Positions 34,497 to 44,700 of a stretch of 60,302 nt of DNA are shown one piece after another. Each line of letters starts with the position of its first letter. Position 1 is the stretch's first letter. The translations under genes and the position numbers were made by a program. The notes below the pieces were generated by a model. It made no database searches and was not told where the DNA came from. It saw only the letters and a program-made list of their open reading frames with translations. Source of the DNA: Beijerinckiaceae bacterium (GTDB lineage: Bacteria; Pseudomonadota; Alphaproteobacteria; Rhizobiales; Beijerinckiaceae); the NCBI GenBank assembly GCA_947475995.1, contig CANJNI010000028.1, forward strand, positions 1 through 60,302, written 5' to 3'.

Positions 34497-36275
34497 TCAG
34501 AGCGTGAACACATACAGTGTCGAGCAGGTCGCGGTGACCTTCAGTTCCGGAGCGTCCTGCAGAACCGCTGCCTTCTGCAGCGAACCAATCAGGACGGCCA
34601 CGTACTGCTTGCCGCCGGCCGTATAGGTGACCGGGGGAGCATTGATGCCGCAACCCGTGCTGAAGTTGAAGACTTCCTTCAGGGTCTTGCCATCATAGGC
34701 CGAGAAGTCGCCGTCCGGAGCGCCCGCGAACACAAGACCGCCGGCCGTGGCCAGAAGTCCCGACCAGTTCGGATAGTCGAGAGCAATGCCAGCCTTCTTT
34801 TCGCCGGTGATCGGATCAAGCGCCTTGATCGAACCGCCGAGACGGCCCGCGTTCTGACCCGAACCGCCCGTGAAGCGATCGCGCGGCTTCACCGTGCCGC
34901 CCTGGTCGACGAAGTCGGCCTGGACGAGCGAGACAAGCTTGTTACAGCCTTCCGCCGACGGGATGTACATCAGGTTGAAGTCGGGGTTGTAGGCCGACGG
35001 CTCCCAGTTCTTGCCGCCGGTTGTCGTCGGGCACTTGACGTCCGTGGTCGGACGGGCGCGCGACGGCGTCATGTTGGCGACGTAGGACTGCACATCCTTC
35101 TTGGCGTCGTATTCGAGCGGCAGGCCGGTCTTCGGGTCGAGGCCCGTCGTCCAGGTCAGCTTGTCGACATATTGCTTGCCGGCCACGAACGAACCGTTGG
35201 CGGCGTCGAGCACATAGTAGAACCCGTTACGCGCGCCATGAGTGACGAGCGTGCGGTCCTGACCATTGATCTTCGCGCGAACGATCGGATGCTCCGAAAT
35301 TTCGTCGTAGTCGTAAGGATCGTTCGGGGTGTACTGGAAGCCCCACTTGATCTTGCCGTCGTTGGGCTGCATGGCGATGACCGAAGCGGCCCACTTGTTG
35401 TCGCCCGGACGGAACTCGGGATCATAGTCCGGACCCGCGTTGCCGACGCCGGCGTAGAGCAGATCGAGCGGAGCGTCATAGGTCGGGGTGACCCATGCAG
35501 AAGCGCCGCCGTGCAGGTAGCGGTTCTTGCCGTCCTTCCACGTCTCATGGCCGGGTTCGCCCGGGCCCGGAATCGTGTAGGTGCGCCATGCCTGCTTGCC
35601 GGTGTTCAGGTTCGTGCCGTCGTACCAGCCGCGAATGCCGAATTCGCCGCCCGCAGCGCCGACAATCGCAGTGTCGCGGATGACCAGCGGGGCCAGCGTG
35701 AGAGTCTCGCCGACCGCCGGTTCGGCGACCTTGAGCTCCCAGATCATTTCGCCGGTGGCCTTGTTGATCAGGAACATGCGTCCGTCGAGGCCGATCGAGA
35801 CAACCTTGTCCTTCCACAGCGCAACGCCGCGGTTGTTGACGCCGCAGCAGGCGACGTCGCCAGCCCAGGCGCGGTCGGTGCCGGGATCCATTTTCCACAG
35901 AATGCGGGTCTTGCGGATGTCCGGCTTGGCGTTGATCGCATAGACCGAACCCCAGCCGTCCGTGACATACATGATGCCGTCGTCGACGAGCGGAGTTCCT
36001 TCAAGGTTGCCGTGCGGATAACGGCCGCCGCTCTGATAGCCTCCGAGCGCCACCGTGTAGGCGATCTTGAGGTTCTTCACGTTTTCGGTGTTGATCTCTT
36101 TCAGGCGCGAATAGCGATGCCCTTCGTAGTTCTGGTGATGCAGAATCCAGTTCTGCGGTTCGGAATCGGCCTTGAGGGCTCGTTCCATCGTCATGTCGGC
36201 TGCATGCAGCGGCGACATAGCGGTCGCCAACAACAGGGCGCCCGCAAGCGTCCCGGTCCCAGCAAAGACTTTCAT
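34497..36275 (-). CDS. canonical PQQ-dependent alcohol dehydrogenase with lanthanide-type Asp pair, module B
   Basis: This 592-aa periplasmic quinoprotein has a signal peptide (residues 1-25, ending SPLHA). The vicinal disulfide C143-C144 (DVACCGVNNRG), metal ligand E211 (GAAGGEFGIRG), N279 (YAGVGNAGP) and catalytic D322 (YDYDEIS) are all present, with D324 at the lanthanide-specific position. This fits a lanthanide-dependent alcohol dehydrogenase of the XoxF or ExaF/PedH kind. GGAGG lies 8 nt before the chosen ATG at 36275. Upstream on the same strand, after a 427-bp gap, are a degenerate S2P gene, an SBP and an ABC transporter of the PQQ-associated type. Confidence 0.94.
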   Translation of the reverse strand: MKVFAGTGTLAGALLLATAMSPLHAADMTMERALKADSEPQNWILHHQNYEGHRYSRLKEINTENVKNLKIAYTVALGGYQSGGRYPHGNLEGTPLVDDGIMYVTDGWGSVYAINAKPDIRKTRILWKMDPGTDRAWAGDVACCGVNNRGVALWKDKVVSIGLDGRMFLINKATGEMIWELKVAEPAVGETLTLAPLVIRDTAIVGAAGGEFGIRGWYDGTNLNTGKQAWRTYTIPGPGEPGHETWKDGKNRYLHGGASAWVTPTYDAPLDLLYAGVGNAGPDYDPEFRPGDNKWAASVIAMQPNDGKIKWGFQYTPNDPYDYDEISEHPIVRAKINGQDRTLVTHGARNGFYYVLDAANGSFVAGKQYVDKLTWTTGLDPKTGLPLEYDAKKDVQSYVANMTPSRARPTTDVKCPTTTGGKNWEPSAYNPDFNLMYIPSAEGCNKLVSLVQADFVDQGGTVKPRDRFTGGSGQNAGRLGGSIKALDPITGEKKAGIALDYPNWSGLLATAGGLVFAGAPDGDFSAYDGKTLKEVFNFSTGCGINAPPVTYTAGGKQYVAVLIGSLQKAAVLQDAPELKVTATCSTLYVFTL

Positions 36276-36702
36276 CGGTAATTCCTCCATACGGCCGTTT
36301 CATCGTTTGTTGGTGCGGCCTAGTCCACGCGGCGTCAGAGTTGCACTGGCTCCGCGATGCGTCAATTCCAATGTTGCGCCGGAAAACACGCATTATTTTA
36401 GAAAGGTCATGCACAAAAAGGTGTGCACTCTGGCAGGTATGCAAAAAGCGCATCCGCGATGCTTGGTTCGAGCCGAAGCCTTCCGGGTCGCCTTGGCGAG
36501 GGTTAGTTCTCTGAAAATGCGGTCTTCACGCGCAGCAGATTATTTCGCCCACTCCAACAAGTCATGCGTAAAAAGCATAGCTGCATTGTGAAGTTAGAAA
36601 GCTGTGCAGGGAAGTGCTTGCCGTTCGCAGGTCAAATTCTTCCGACGGATTTTTTTGGTGCGCCGGTCCGCGCCAGCCCGCACACGCCGTGCGAAAACCG
36701 GC
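36276..36702 (-). promoter_or_regulatory. 427-bp promoter region of the PQQ dehydrogenase with repeated palindromes
   Basis: No gene is seen here. It is richer in A+T than its surroundings and holds three related inverted-repeat elements: TGCACA-N6-TGTGCA (36410-36427), ATGC-N7-GCAT (36439-36453, ATGCAAAAAGCGCAT) and ATGC-N7-GCAT (36564-36578, ATGCGTAAAAAGCAT). All have an AAAAA core, so they may be copies of one operator controlling the dehydrogenase gene. Confidence 0.45.
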
Positions 36703-37320
36703 TCAATAAGTGATGAACGTCCGCAGCCACGCATTGAGCGGCCCCACCACCATGCGGGCGACGCCGGTCCACACAAGAATCAGCACAATCAGTTCTGCGA
36801 TCTTGGGCTTCTGGTTGATCGCCGACGCGGCCTTCGGAGCAAAGGCTGCGAGCAGCAAAAAGCCCGTCAGGGGCGGGATCGGCAGAATGTTGAAGGCGGC
36901 AAACCAGATGGCGAAGTCCTGGGTGGTGTCCAGAACGCCCAGCAGCATCTGGGCGGTCAGCAGCGGGAAGATCGTCACCACATGGGGACGCATCAGCGAG
37001 ATGAGAGGTACGAGCGCAAGCATCACCGCGAGGCTGCCCAGCACCACGATCGCGATCTTGCCGCGCCGGGCGCGCGCATGCGCGGCGTCAAACGGCAGGG
37101 GCAATATCCAGCCGAGCTTGAACAGGACCGCGCCGACTACCCCGATCAGCGACATGTTCCGAAACGGTTCGAACGTGCGGCGCCCTGCATAGACGGGCGT
37201 CGGGTCGCCGGTCCATTTGATCAGCGCCGCCACCGTAAAGCCATGGACGCTGACAAGGATGATGAAGGCCATGAGGCGCGTCAGGACTTGCCAGAGCGTC
37301 AGGTCGATGAAGGCAAACAC
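36703..37320 (-). CDS. degenerate site-2-protease (M50) homologue, module B
   Basis: This 205-aa multi-pass membrane protein matches the M50 plan: VHGFTVAALIKWTGDPTPVY is the HExxH-to-GDPTA stretch near residue 20, with Glu and the second His lost, and FNILPIPPLTG is the NxxPxPPLDG motif near residue 142 with Asp lost. So it should be a pseudo-protease. The GTG start at 37320 has AGAAGGA about 8 nt upstream; a long upstream frame overlaps the SBP gene in another frame and is not real. It follows the SBP gene by 14 bp. The paralogue is at 14107-14718. Confidence 0.75.
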   Translation of the reverse strand: MFAFIDLTLWQVLTRLMAFIILVSVHGFTVAALIKWTGDPTPVYAGRRTFEPFRNMSLIGVVGAVLFKLGWILPLPFDAAHARARRGKIAIVVLGSLAVMLALVPLISLMRPHVVTIFPLLTAQMLLGVLDTTQDFAIWFAAFNILPIPPLTGFLLLAAFAPKAASAINQKPKIAELIVLILVWTGVARMVVGPLNAWLRTFITY

Positions 37321-37334
37321 GTTTCTGGTTCCTT

Positions 37335-38138
37335 CTAGAGACCTGCGGTCTTCGGCATTTCGATGAGCCCGTAGCGCGCTCTCTGTTGCGCCACGAAGCC
37401 GTCCTGCTGCATTGCGCGCCAGGCGGAAAGCACGCGGCGCTTCAGCGTTACGTCGCCTTTCCAGAGTCCGAGGCCGAATGCAAACCGGCCGAGACTTTCG
37501 GGCAGCCAGTTCGTCGAATAGCCGGGCGATGCGCTGACGACCTGCAGCGCATCGAGGCTGCTGGCGACGGCTGCGTCGTACTGGCCTGCCTTCAGTTCTT
37601 GAACGACGGCCTCCGGCGATGAGGCGAGCGCGATCTGGTAGCCGGAGTCGCGCAGATAGGTGCTGAGTTTCAGGCGGTCCAGGCCCGCAAAGCCCGGATA
37701 GACTCCGATTCTGGCGCCCTTGGCGGGGGCTGCGCCTTTTGAAATCATCACCCAGCCGTTCTCGATTCCGGTATCGATCGTTTCGAGAAATGACCGCGTC
37801 ATGACGGACGTGACCACGCCGCCGGCGACCACTTCGCATTGCGCGCGCGTGATCCGCCAGTTCGCCGGATTGAAGTCGCGCCCCATCGTGGCGCTGACAT
37901 TGGTGCTGAGCCGGAGGTTCGAGCGCTTTGCGATTTCTTCCAGAATGCTGATGTCAAAGCCCGGATTGGTGCGGTTGTCATTGACCAGCGGCGGAAAGCT
38001 CTGCGGAACGCAAACACGCAGCACGCCCGAACGCTCCACAAGCTGCAGCGATGTATCGGGCTGCAGCATGCTCGCGCCGCCGAGCAGCGCCACCATGACG
38101 CCCAGGGCGATGAGGTCGGATTTTAACCCTCTGGCCAA
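37335..38138 (-). CDS. quinoprotein-associated family 3 solute-binding protein, module B
   Basis: This 267-aa protein has an N-terminal hydrophobic signal/anchor (LIALGVMVALLGGASML) and a family 3 solute-binding fold with LRVCVPQSFPPLVNDNRTNPG near residue 40 (NRTNPGFDISILEEIAKRSN) and YDAAVASSLDALQ near 190. It lies between an ABC-2 permease and the pseudo-S2P gene. Similar proteins occur with PQQ alcohol dehydrogenases. The start is TTG at 38138 with CAGGA 7 nt upstream. Whether it binds a ligand for transport or helps the dehydrogenase is not known. Confidence 0.8.
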   Translation of the reverse strand: MARGLKSDLIALGVMVALLGGASMLQPDTSLQLVERSGVLRVCVPQSFPPLVNDNRTNPGFDISILEEIAKRSNLRLSTNVSATMGRDFNPANWRITRAQCEVVAGGVVTSVMTRSFLETIDTGIENGWVMISKGAAPAKGARIGVYPGFAGLDRLKLSTYLRDSGYQIALASSPEAVVQELKAGQYDAAVASSLDALQVVSASPGYSTNWLPESLGRFAFGLGLWKGDVTLKRRVLSAWRAMQQDGFVAQQRARYGLIEMPKTAGL

Positions 38139-38157
38139 TGCGTTTTCCTGATCGAGG

Positions 38158-39012
38158 TCAGTTGCGCCGGAATTCGATCAGCGCGATCGTGAAGAAGCCG
38201 ACCGCCATCGCCAGCAGAACGAGCGGCCCGATGCGCGGATCGAATTGATAGAAGTGGATGAAGTTGCCGCGCAGCGCGTCGACCGCATAGGTGAGCGGAT
38301 TAAGCTCGACGACGCGCACCAGCCAGTCCGGATAGACGACGCGGGTTTGCGCCGCCGTCAGGGCAGGGTCTAGCGGGAATACGGAGCTGGACGTGAAATA
38401 GAGCGGCAGGATCACCGCATTGGAGAAGACCCCGAAGCCCTCGAAGCTGCGGATGCGATTGGCGATGATGACGCCCAGCGATGTCAGGCCGAACGCCATC
38501 AGGAACATCAGTCCCAGTCCACTCAGGATATCGCCCGTCGAAATCGGCACATCGGCGAAGTAGGACAGCAGGATCGCCATGGAGCCGTGGAACATCGCAA
38601 CCGTCGCGCCGCCGAGCACCTTGGCGAACAGGATCATCGGGCGCGGCATGGGCGACACCAGCACCTCTCGCAGGAAGCCGAACTCGCGGTCCCAGATCAC
38701 CGACACTGCGGCCTGCACGGATGTGTAGAGGATGTTGAGCGCGATCACGGCCGGGAAGATGAACTGCAGATAGGTGTAGGGCACCACAAAGCGCACTTCG
38801 CCATAGACCTCGCCGCGGAAATACGGATTGAGGCCGACTCCCATGATGATGACCCACAGGATCGGTCGGCTGAAGCCGCCGAACAACTGGCCCCGGTCGC
38901 GCAGGGCCCGTTTCACCTCCCGCAGCCAGATGGCGTAAACGCCGCCGACGATGACGCGCAACAGGGCGGCGGATTCGCTCTCGTCCTGATCTTCCACGGT
39001 CGAGACGCTCAT
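38158..39012 (-). CDS. ABC-2 type transporter permease, PQQ-alcohol-dehydrogenase-associated type
   Basis: This 284-aa inner-membrane protein has six hydrophobic segments and the ABC-2 pattern: YAIWLREVKRALRDRGQLFG at the start, VIWDREFGFLREVLVSPMPR near residue 110, and NPLTYAVDALRGNF near 235. It matches by eye the permease group found beside PQQ alcohol dehydrogenases (pedC-like). Its ATG overlaps the ATPase stop (ATGA, 39009-39012). ABC-2 systems export; the cargo is unknown. Confidence 0.87.
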   Translation of the reverse strand: MSVSTVEDQDESESAALLRVIVGGVYAIWLREVKRALRDRGQLFGGFSRPILWVIIMGVGLNPYFRGEVYGEVRFVVPYTYLQFIFPAVIALNILYTSVQAAVSVIWDREFGFLREVLVSPMPRPMILFAKVLGGATVAMFHGSMAILLSYFADVPISTGDILSGLGLMFLMAFGLTSLGVIIANRIRSFEGFGVFSNAVILPLYFTSSSVFPLDPALTAAQTRVVYPDWLVRVVELNPLTYAVDALRGNFIHFYQFDPRIGPLVLLAMAVGFFTIALIEFRRN

Positions 39013-40019
39013 CGTGTGTGCTCTCCCCCCTGTTTGCCGAAGGCCAATGTGCGATCGCGCGCCGTTGAACCCTGATCGCGGATGGTGCGGCCGGTCAGCG
39101 ACAGGAACACGCTTTCCAGACTCGGCTCCTTGCGCGACATCGAGCGGATGCGGCTGCCATAGCGGGCGAGGAAATTCTCGACGAAATCGGGACCATCGAC
39201 CCGGATCGTCATCACGCCGTCCTGCGTGCGGACAATGTTCATGGCGAACTTTTCGAGAAGCTCGTTTTCGACCGCCCCATCGAGCGGAGTGACTTCCAGC
39301 ACCTCGTGGCCATGCGCAAGCTTCAGGGAGCCGGGCGAGTCGAGCGCAAGCAGCTTGCCGCCGTCGATCACCGCAACCCGGTCAGCCTGCTCGACTTCCT
39401 CGATGTAATGCGTGGTGACGATCAGCGTCAGTTGCCGCTGCAGGCGGAGCTGGTGAAGATACCGCCAGATGCGGGCGCGCGACTGCGCATCGAGGCCGAC
39501 AGTCGGCTCGTCGAGAAACAGGACGCGGGAATCGTGGACAAGCGCGCGGGCAATTTCCAGCCGTCTTTTCATGCCGACCGACAGCGTGCGGACCAGCCGG
39601 TCCCGCCATTCCGACAGCTCCACCACAGCCAGCATTTCGTCGATGCGTTGACGGCGCAGCGCAGCCGGAACGCCGTAGACGAGTCCGTGGAACTCGAGAT
39701 TTTCGTAAAGCGTCAGCCGGTCGTCGAGGCTGGGCTCCTGAAACACCACTCCGAGGCGGCGGCGCGCCCGCAGCGGATTGCGCACCACATCCGCGCCCGC
39801 GATGCGGGCTGTCCCCTCGTCGGGCGACAGGATGGTGCAGAGAATGTGCAGGAGCGTGGTCTTGCCGGCTCCGTTGGGACCCAGCAGCGCGAACAATTCT
39901 CCGGCCTTGACGTCAAAGCTCACATGGTCGAGCGCAAGCACGCTGCCGTAGCGTTTTGTCAGCCCGGCAACTTCAACGCCAATCGCCTGCATGGGCGACG
40001 TCGTTCCCTCCAACGCCAT
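39009..40019 (-). CDS. ABC transporter ATP-binding protein, PQQ-alcohol-dehydrogenase-associated type
   Basis: This 336-aa ATPase has Walker A GPNGAGKTTLLHIL near residue 50, signature LSVGMKRRLEIARAL near 147, and Walker B VLFLDEPTVGLD. A C-terminal extension of about 100 residues follows, as in ABC-2 exporters of the DrrA/NodI type. It works with the permease encoded downstream. The start was set at ATG 40019 (MALEGTTSPM); an ATG at 39992 (MQAIGVEVAGL) is also possible, while the frame further upstream is probably not coding. Confidence 0.89.
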   Translation of the reverse strand: MALEGTTSPMQAIGVEVAGLTKRYGSVLALDHVSFDVKAGELFALLGPNGAGKTTLLHILCTILSPDEGTARIAGADVVRNPLRARRRLGVVFQEPSLDDRLTLYENLEFHGLVYGVPAALRRQRIDEMLAVVELSEWRDRLVRTLSVGMKRRLEIARALVHDSRVLFLDEPTVGLDAQSRARIWRYLHQLRLQRQLTLIVTTHYIEEVEQADRVAVIDGGKLLALDSPGSLKLAHGHEVLEVTPLDGAVENELLEKFAMNIVRTQDGVMTIRVDGPDFVENFLARYGSRIRSMSRKEPSLESVFLSLTGRTIRDQGSTARDRTLAFGKQGGEHTR

Positions 40020-40257
40020 GGATGCCAACCTTAATGCCGCGCGCCCTGATGGGTCTTCGACAAGCCCTTGTCTGCGGCGCAATATTGCAGGAATGCGCCC
40101 GGATGCAAGCGCGATGACGGGCGCAGCCGCTTCAATAAAACTTGCGTCCCGCATTGCATCCGGTGGTGGCGCGCGATAGCCAGATAAACTAGCATCGCAA
40201 CAGGGAGAGGCGCGCTGGCGCGATGAGCGGGACGCCGCTTGAATCGGGCGCAATGCG

Positions 40258-41745
40258 ATGTTGAACATGGCCGAGAATTACATCGCCGACATTATCTCGC
40301 CGCTGCGGGAAGCGCGCCGCAATATGATGATGCGCCGGGCTGCTCTCGTGGTCTGCTGGACGCTGGCGGCCCTCTGGGCTGCCCTGCTGCTTCCACCGGC
40401 GCTGGTTTTCCCGTCGCAATTGCCGGCTGACTGGCTTTATGTGGGCCTTCTGTCGGCTGGCCTTGTCTTTGTTGCGGGCATCGCGCTTGCCTTCGGGGAT
40501 GCGCCGGCGCTACCGGCGCTACCGGCGCTCGCCCGGCAAGCCGATGAAAAGTTCGGGCTCGGCGAGCGCCTCAGCGCGTTTCTTGATGCGCGTCCGGCGA
40601 CCGTCGGCCCGAGCGCCGCGATCTACATGAATCTGGCTCGGGATGCCTCGCTTCACGCCCGGAAAGTGCAGCCGTCACGGCTCCAGCCGCTTGTGACGCG
40701 CGGCCTCGTGCTGGCGTTCATCGTGCAATTCGGCTTTCTGGCCCTGGCGGTCCGGAACCAGTCCCTGATTCCGGCGCCGGCCCTGCAGGTTGCTGAGCCT
40801 GCCGCGGAGGCAGGCGACCGCGAGACATTGCGGGAAAATCTTCAGGCTGTCGCTGAAGTCCTCCGCGAGGATGCCGAAAAGCGTCAGGACCCCTATCTGG
40901 CGGCTGTGGCCGAGGCCGTGAAGGAACTCGCCCGCAACGCCGATCCGGGCGCCGACAGCCTTGAATTGAACAAGGCGGTCGAAGGGCTGCTGGATCATGC
41001 GCGTCTCGCATATGGAAAAAGCGCGCCCCTGTGGCTGCGCACAACCGCCAATGCGGATGATCGCTATGATCTCGCCAAGGATCGCAATCTGGCCCAACTC
41101 GCCGGCAAGGCCAATGGTTCGCGACCAGTCGAGCTGCCAAACGGCGGTGGCGGCGAGGAGTTGATCCCCGAAACCTTCGGCGAGCGGGACCCCAACCGCA
41201 ATAACTCTGTAGTTCCGATGAAGGCTGGCGAAATCCGCACCTCGGGAGATCCGGGCGAGTTCCGCCTTCAGGGGCAGAACGTGCCGAAGGAAGGCGCGAA
41301 CGCGAATGCGGCTGGCGAAGCCAAGGCCGGCAGCATGGGCGGTTCGCCTCCCACGCTGGGCGAACGTGAAGACGCCGATCCGACGGACCTGAACGGCGCG
41401 ACGGCTGTGCTGGCCGGCGGCGCGACCCAATCCGGCGCGGGCGCGAGCCGGGTCGCCGGGCAGGGAACGCAGGACCTGAACGACCCCAACCAGCCTGCCG
41501 CTGCGGAGATTGCCCAGGGGCCGGAGCAGGTCTTGCTGCCGCCCGATCAATACCGGCAGGGCAAGCGTATTCGCATGCAGATGAATCCATCGAAGGATGC
41601 AGTCGCAGCCGGGGATGAAACCGCGCCCGGCCTTGCAACGGCGCGCCGGGGCGAGCCCGCGCCGGTGTCCCGCGATACGCCCTCGCTGCGCGACCAGGAG
41701 ATGTTCTCGCGCGTCTTCGTCCATAATGAGGACGGAGGCCCATAG
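40258..41745 (+). CDS. DUF4175-like membrane protein with low-complexity tail, module B
   Basis: This 495-aa protein has N-terminal membrane segments (residues 30-52, 58-80, 145-165), a helical part with the motif EKRQDPYLAAVAEAVKELAR near residue 203, and a Gly/Ala/Asn-rich tail. It shares length, layout and the RQDPYL motif with the module A protein at 12574-14001, so the two are paralogues. It is followed with no gap by the giant VWA gene (TAG then GTG). The function is not known; a scaffold role in the VWA complex is inferred. Confidence 0.75.
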   Translation: MLNMAENYIADIISPLREARRNMMMRRAALVVCWTLAALWAALLLPPALVFPSQLPADWLYVGLLSAGLVFVAGIALAFGDAPALPALPALARQADEKFGLGERLSAFLDARPATVGPSAAIYMNLARDASLHARKVQPSRLQPLVTRGLVLAFIVQFGFLALAVRNQSLIPAPALQVAEPAAEAGDRETLRENLQAVAEVLREDAEKRQDPYLAAVAEAVKELARNADPGADSLELNKAVEGLLDHARLAYGKSAPLWLRTTANADDRYDLAKDRNLAQLAGKANGSRPVELPNGGGGEELIPETFGERDPNRNNSVVPMKAGEIRTSGDPGEFRLQGQNVPKEGANANAAGEAKAGSMGGSPPTLGEREDADPTDLNGATAVLAGGATQSGAGASRVAGQGTQDLNDPNQPAAAEIAQGPEQVLLPPDQYRQGKRIRMQMNPSKDAVAAGDETAPGLATARRGEPAPVSRDTPSLRDQEMFSRVFVHNEDGGP

Positions 41746-44700
41746 GTGAGCGGTCTGGTTTTCATCGCGCCGCTCTTTCTGGCGCTGGCGGTTCTGGCCG
41801 CCGCGATCCCGCTTTTGCACAAGCGCGAACGCCGCCGCGATCTGCGCGTTCCGAGCCTGATTCTGTGGGCCCGCGTGCAGGCCGCCAAGGGGCAGGCTGT
41901 TTCGCCTCACACCAGGCCGCTGTTCACGCTGCAGGTGCTGTTGCAGATGGGGGCGTTGCTCCTGCTCGCCGCCGCGCTTGCCCGGCCCCTTTTTGGTCCC
42001 GACGCAGCCGCTCCGCATCACCGGATTTATGTGCTCGACGCCAGCGCCGGAATGCAGGCGCGCGACGGCGCGGCGACCCTGTTCGACACCGCCCGCGAGC
42101 ATCTGGCGTCTGCGCTGCGCGCCGACATGGACCCCGATGGTCCGCGAGTCAGCCTGATCGTTGCCGGTCCGGTCGCAGATGTCCTGCTTGCCCGGCGGCT
42201 TGCGGACCGCGACCTTTATGGAGAGGTCGGCCATCGTCTTGTCGGGACCGATGGAGCGATCGACTGGAACGGCGTCGGGCGCCTGATCGCCGGCGTGCGC
42301 CGTCCCGGAGATGTCGAGGAACTGGTCTGGCTGACGTCAGACCGCGGAGGTTCCATTGCGTCCCGCCTGCCGGCGCTCGCCGACGTGCCCGCCTCCGAAT
42401 GGCGTGCGGGACCCTCGGGCCCCAACGCGGCGCTGGAAGCGCGGCTGGCTCCTGTCGACGGGTCGGACAAGCTGCGTTTGACCGGTCGCGCGCGCTTTGA
42501 GGGCGGACAGGCCGACACGACGCTGGAAGTCTCATTCCGCAGCGAAGGTTCGGGCGTGCCTCTCCTGCTGGCCAGCATTCCCCTGAAGGCGGCGCGGGGC
42601 GAAAGTTCGGCGACGTTCAGCCAGGACCTTGCGGTGATCGGCGGCGGCATCCTGACTGCGCGCCTGTCGGGCGATTCCAATGCGGGCGACAACGAAAGTC
42701 GCTTTGTGGTCGATGCTGCTGTTGCGCAGCAGCAGATCCTCGTTGTTGGCAGGCCGCGTCCGGCCCTGTTGCGCGCGCTTCAGTCGCTTCCCCACGCGCA
42801 TGTCGAACAGCGCGAGACATTGCCGGGAGATGTCGCGCGCTATTCGCTCGTCGCCATCGCGGAGACGACGGTCGATCGCGTCCCCGAAACAAACACATTA
42901 TGGATCGGGGAAGCGCGGCTCGGCGCAACCGCAAGACCGAATGCGGTCGAGCCGGGCGACGTCACCACCTGGAACAGCCGGCACGCCCTGTCGCGCGGCA
43001 TCGTGTGGAACAATCTCGCCGTGAGCCGCGCCAGCAAGTGGGAACGCTGGCCCGGGTCCGATCTCATTCTGGCTGCCGGCGATACGCCGCTGATCGAGGC
43101 GCGGTCCGGCCGGTATGGACGCGACGTCCGCATCGCGTTCGATCCGACGCGCGAATGGACCGACCAAACCTCCTTCGCGCAGTTTCTCGACAATCTGCTG
43201 GAATGGACAGGCCCGGTCGCCACGGGCCGCATACGCCAGCCCTGCATCGCCGGGGCTCCGTGCGCTTACGACATTCGCTGGTCCGGCGGCGCATTGGCGC
43301 CGGCGCAATCGGACAGCGTCATACCGGCGCTCGAAATTCCAGAAGCGGGCGGGACGTTGCGGCCGCCGCGCGCCGGTCTTTTCCGTCATGCGGCGTCCGG
43401 GCAATTGCTCGCCGTCAATCCCGCTCCCCTGCAGGATACGCAGCCACCGGGTCCACCGCCCGCCCGGGCGCCCGCGCCGCCTCCAGCGAGCCTCTGGGTC
43501 TGGCTCATCGGCGCGGCCGCTGCGGTGCTGGTCCTCGAAGCTTTCATCGCATGGCGCAGGCGCAACGCGCCGCGCTGGTTCGCGGCTTCCCGCGCCCTGA
43601 TCCTGCTGATGCTGGGGGCCGCCGTTCTGCGCCTGCCGGGCGCTCTGCCGGCGTTCGAGGATCGCACCGCCATTGTATTCGACCGGCAGCTCTCCGTGGC
43701 CAGCGCGCCTGATGACGGGCTGTTGTCGCGTGCGGGCAGGCCGTCCCTCGTGGCTCTCGCGAGCGGTCCGCGCATCGTGAAGGACAGCGGGGAATCCGCC
43801 GCCGCCCCAGCGCCCGAAGGGCCTGCGGGCTCGCTGCCGGATGCGCTGCGGCTTGCATCTGCTTCCCTGCCGCATGACCGGGCGGGACGCATCGTGCTGG
43901 CCGCTCCGGTCGAAAGCGTCGCTGGAGATCTTCAGGCAGCAGCGTCCGCATTGCGCGGGCAGTCCCGTCGTATCGATATCGTCAGGTCCGAATCCGTTCC
44001 GCCGGGCGAAGTCGCCATGGCCGAGGTGGACGCGCCGCAAACCGTTTTCGCAGGGGAAAGTTTCCGGCTCACCGGCCGGGTCCGGGCGGCCGGGCCGGGC
44101 GATGCGCGCATCGCGGTAAGCATTGACGGCGAACTTATCGCCGAACAGGACATCCGCATCTCGGAAGGCGATACGCCGGTCGATATCACCATCCCGAAGG
44201 CGCGCGAGGGCGATGCGCTCTACCAGATGAGCGTGACCGCGACAGGCGATCCGATCGCGGCGAACAACACGAATGGCGTGCGCGTCACCGGCCGCGCCGC
44301 GCCGCGCATCCTGATCATGAGCGCCGGGTCAGCGGGCAAGGAACTCGCCGAAGGGCTGGCGCAACATGGCTTCGCCCCCAAGGTCGTGGTCCCGACGGGC
44401 GCGCCGTGGCTGATCGAGGACTGGCTGCAATATGACGGTTTCATCATGCTCGATGTGCCGGCTCTGGCGCTGAATTCCATCCAGCAGCAATTGATCGTCG
44501 ACGCAGTCTCGCGCCATGGACGTCCGTTGCTGATGTTCGGCGGCGCGCGTTCCTTCGGACCCGGCGGCTATCTCGAAACCGTGCTGGACAAGCTCTCGCC
44601 GCTGTCGAGCCGTGTTCCAAAACCATCCCCCGAAGCGGCTGTGGTCTATGTCATCGATCGTTCCGGCAGCATGTCGCAGGCCGTCGGCGATGTCGATCGT

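Noticed and set aside
36703-37839. The long upstream extension of the pseudo-S2P frame (first 173 codons)
   Set aside because: It overlaps the SBP gene in another frame and is Arg-rich and non-conserved in appearance. A GTG with a good ribosome binding site at 37320 gives a protein of the same length as the module A paralogue.
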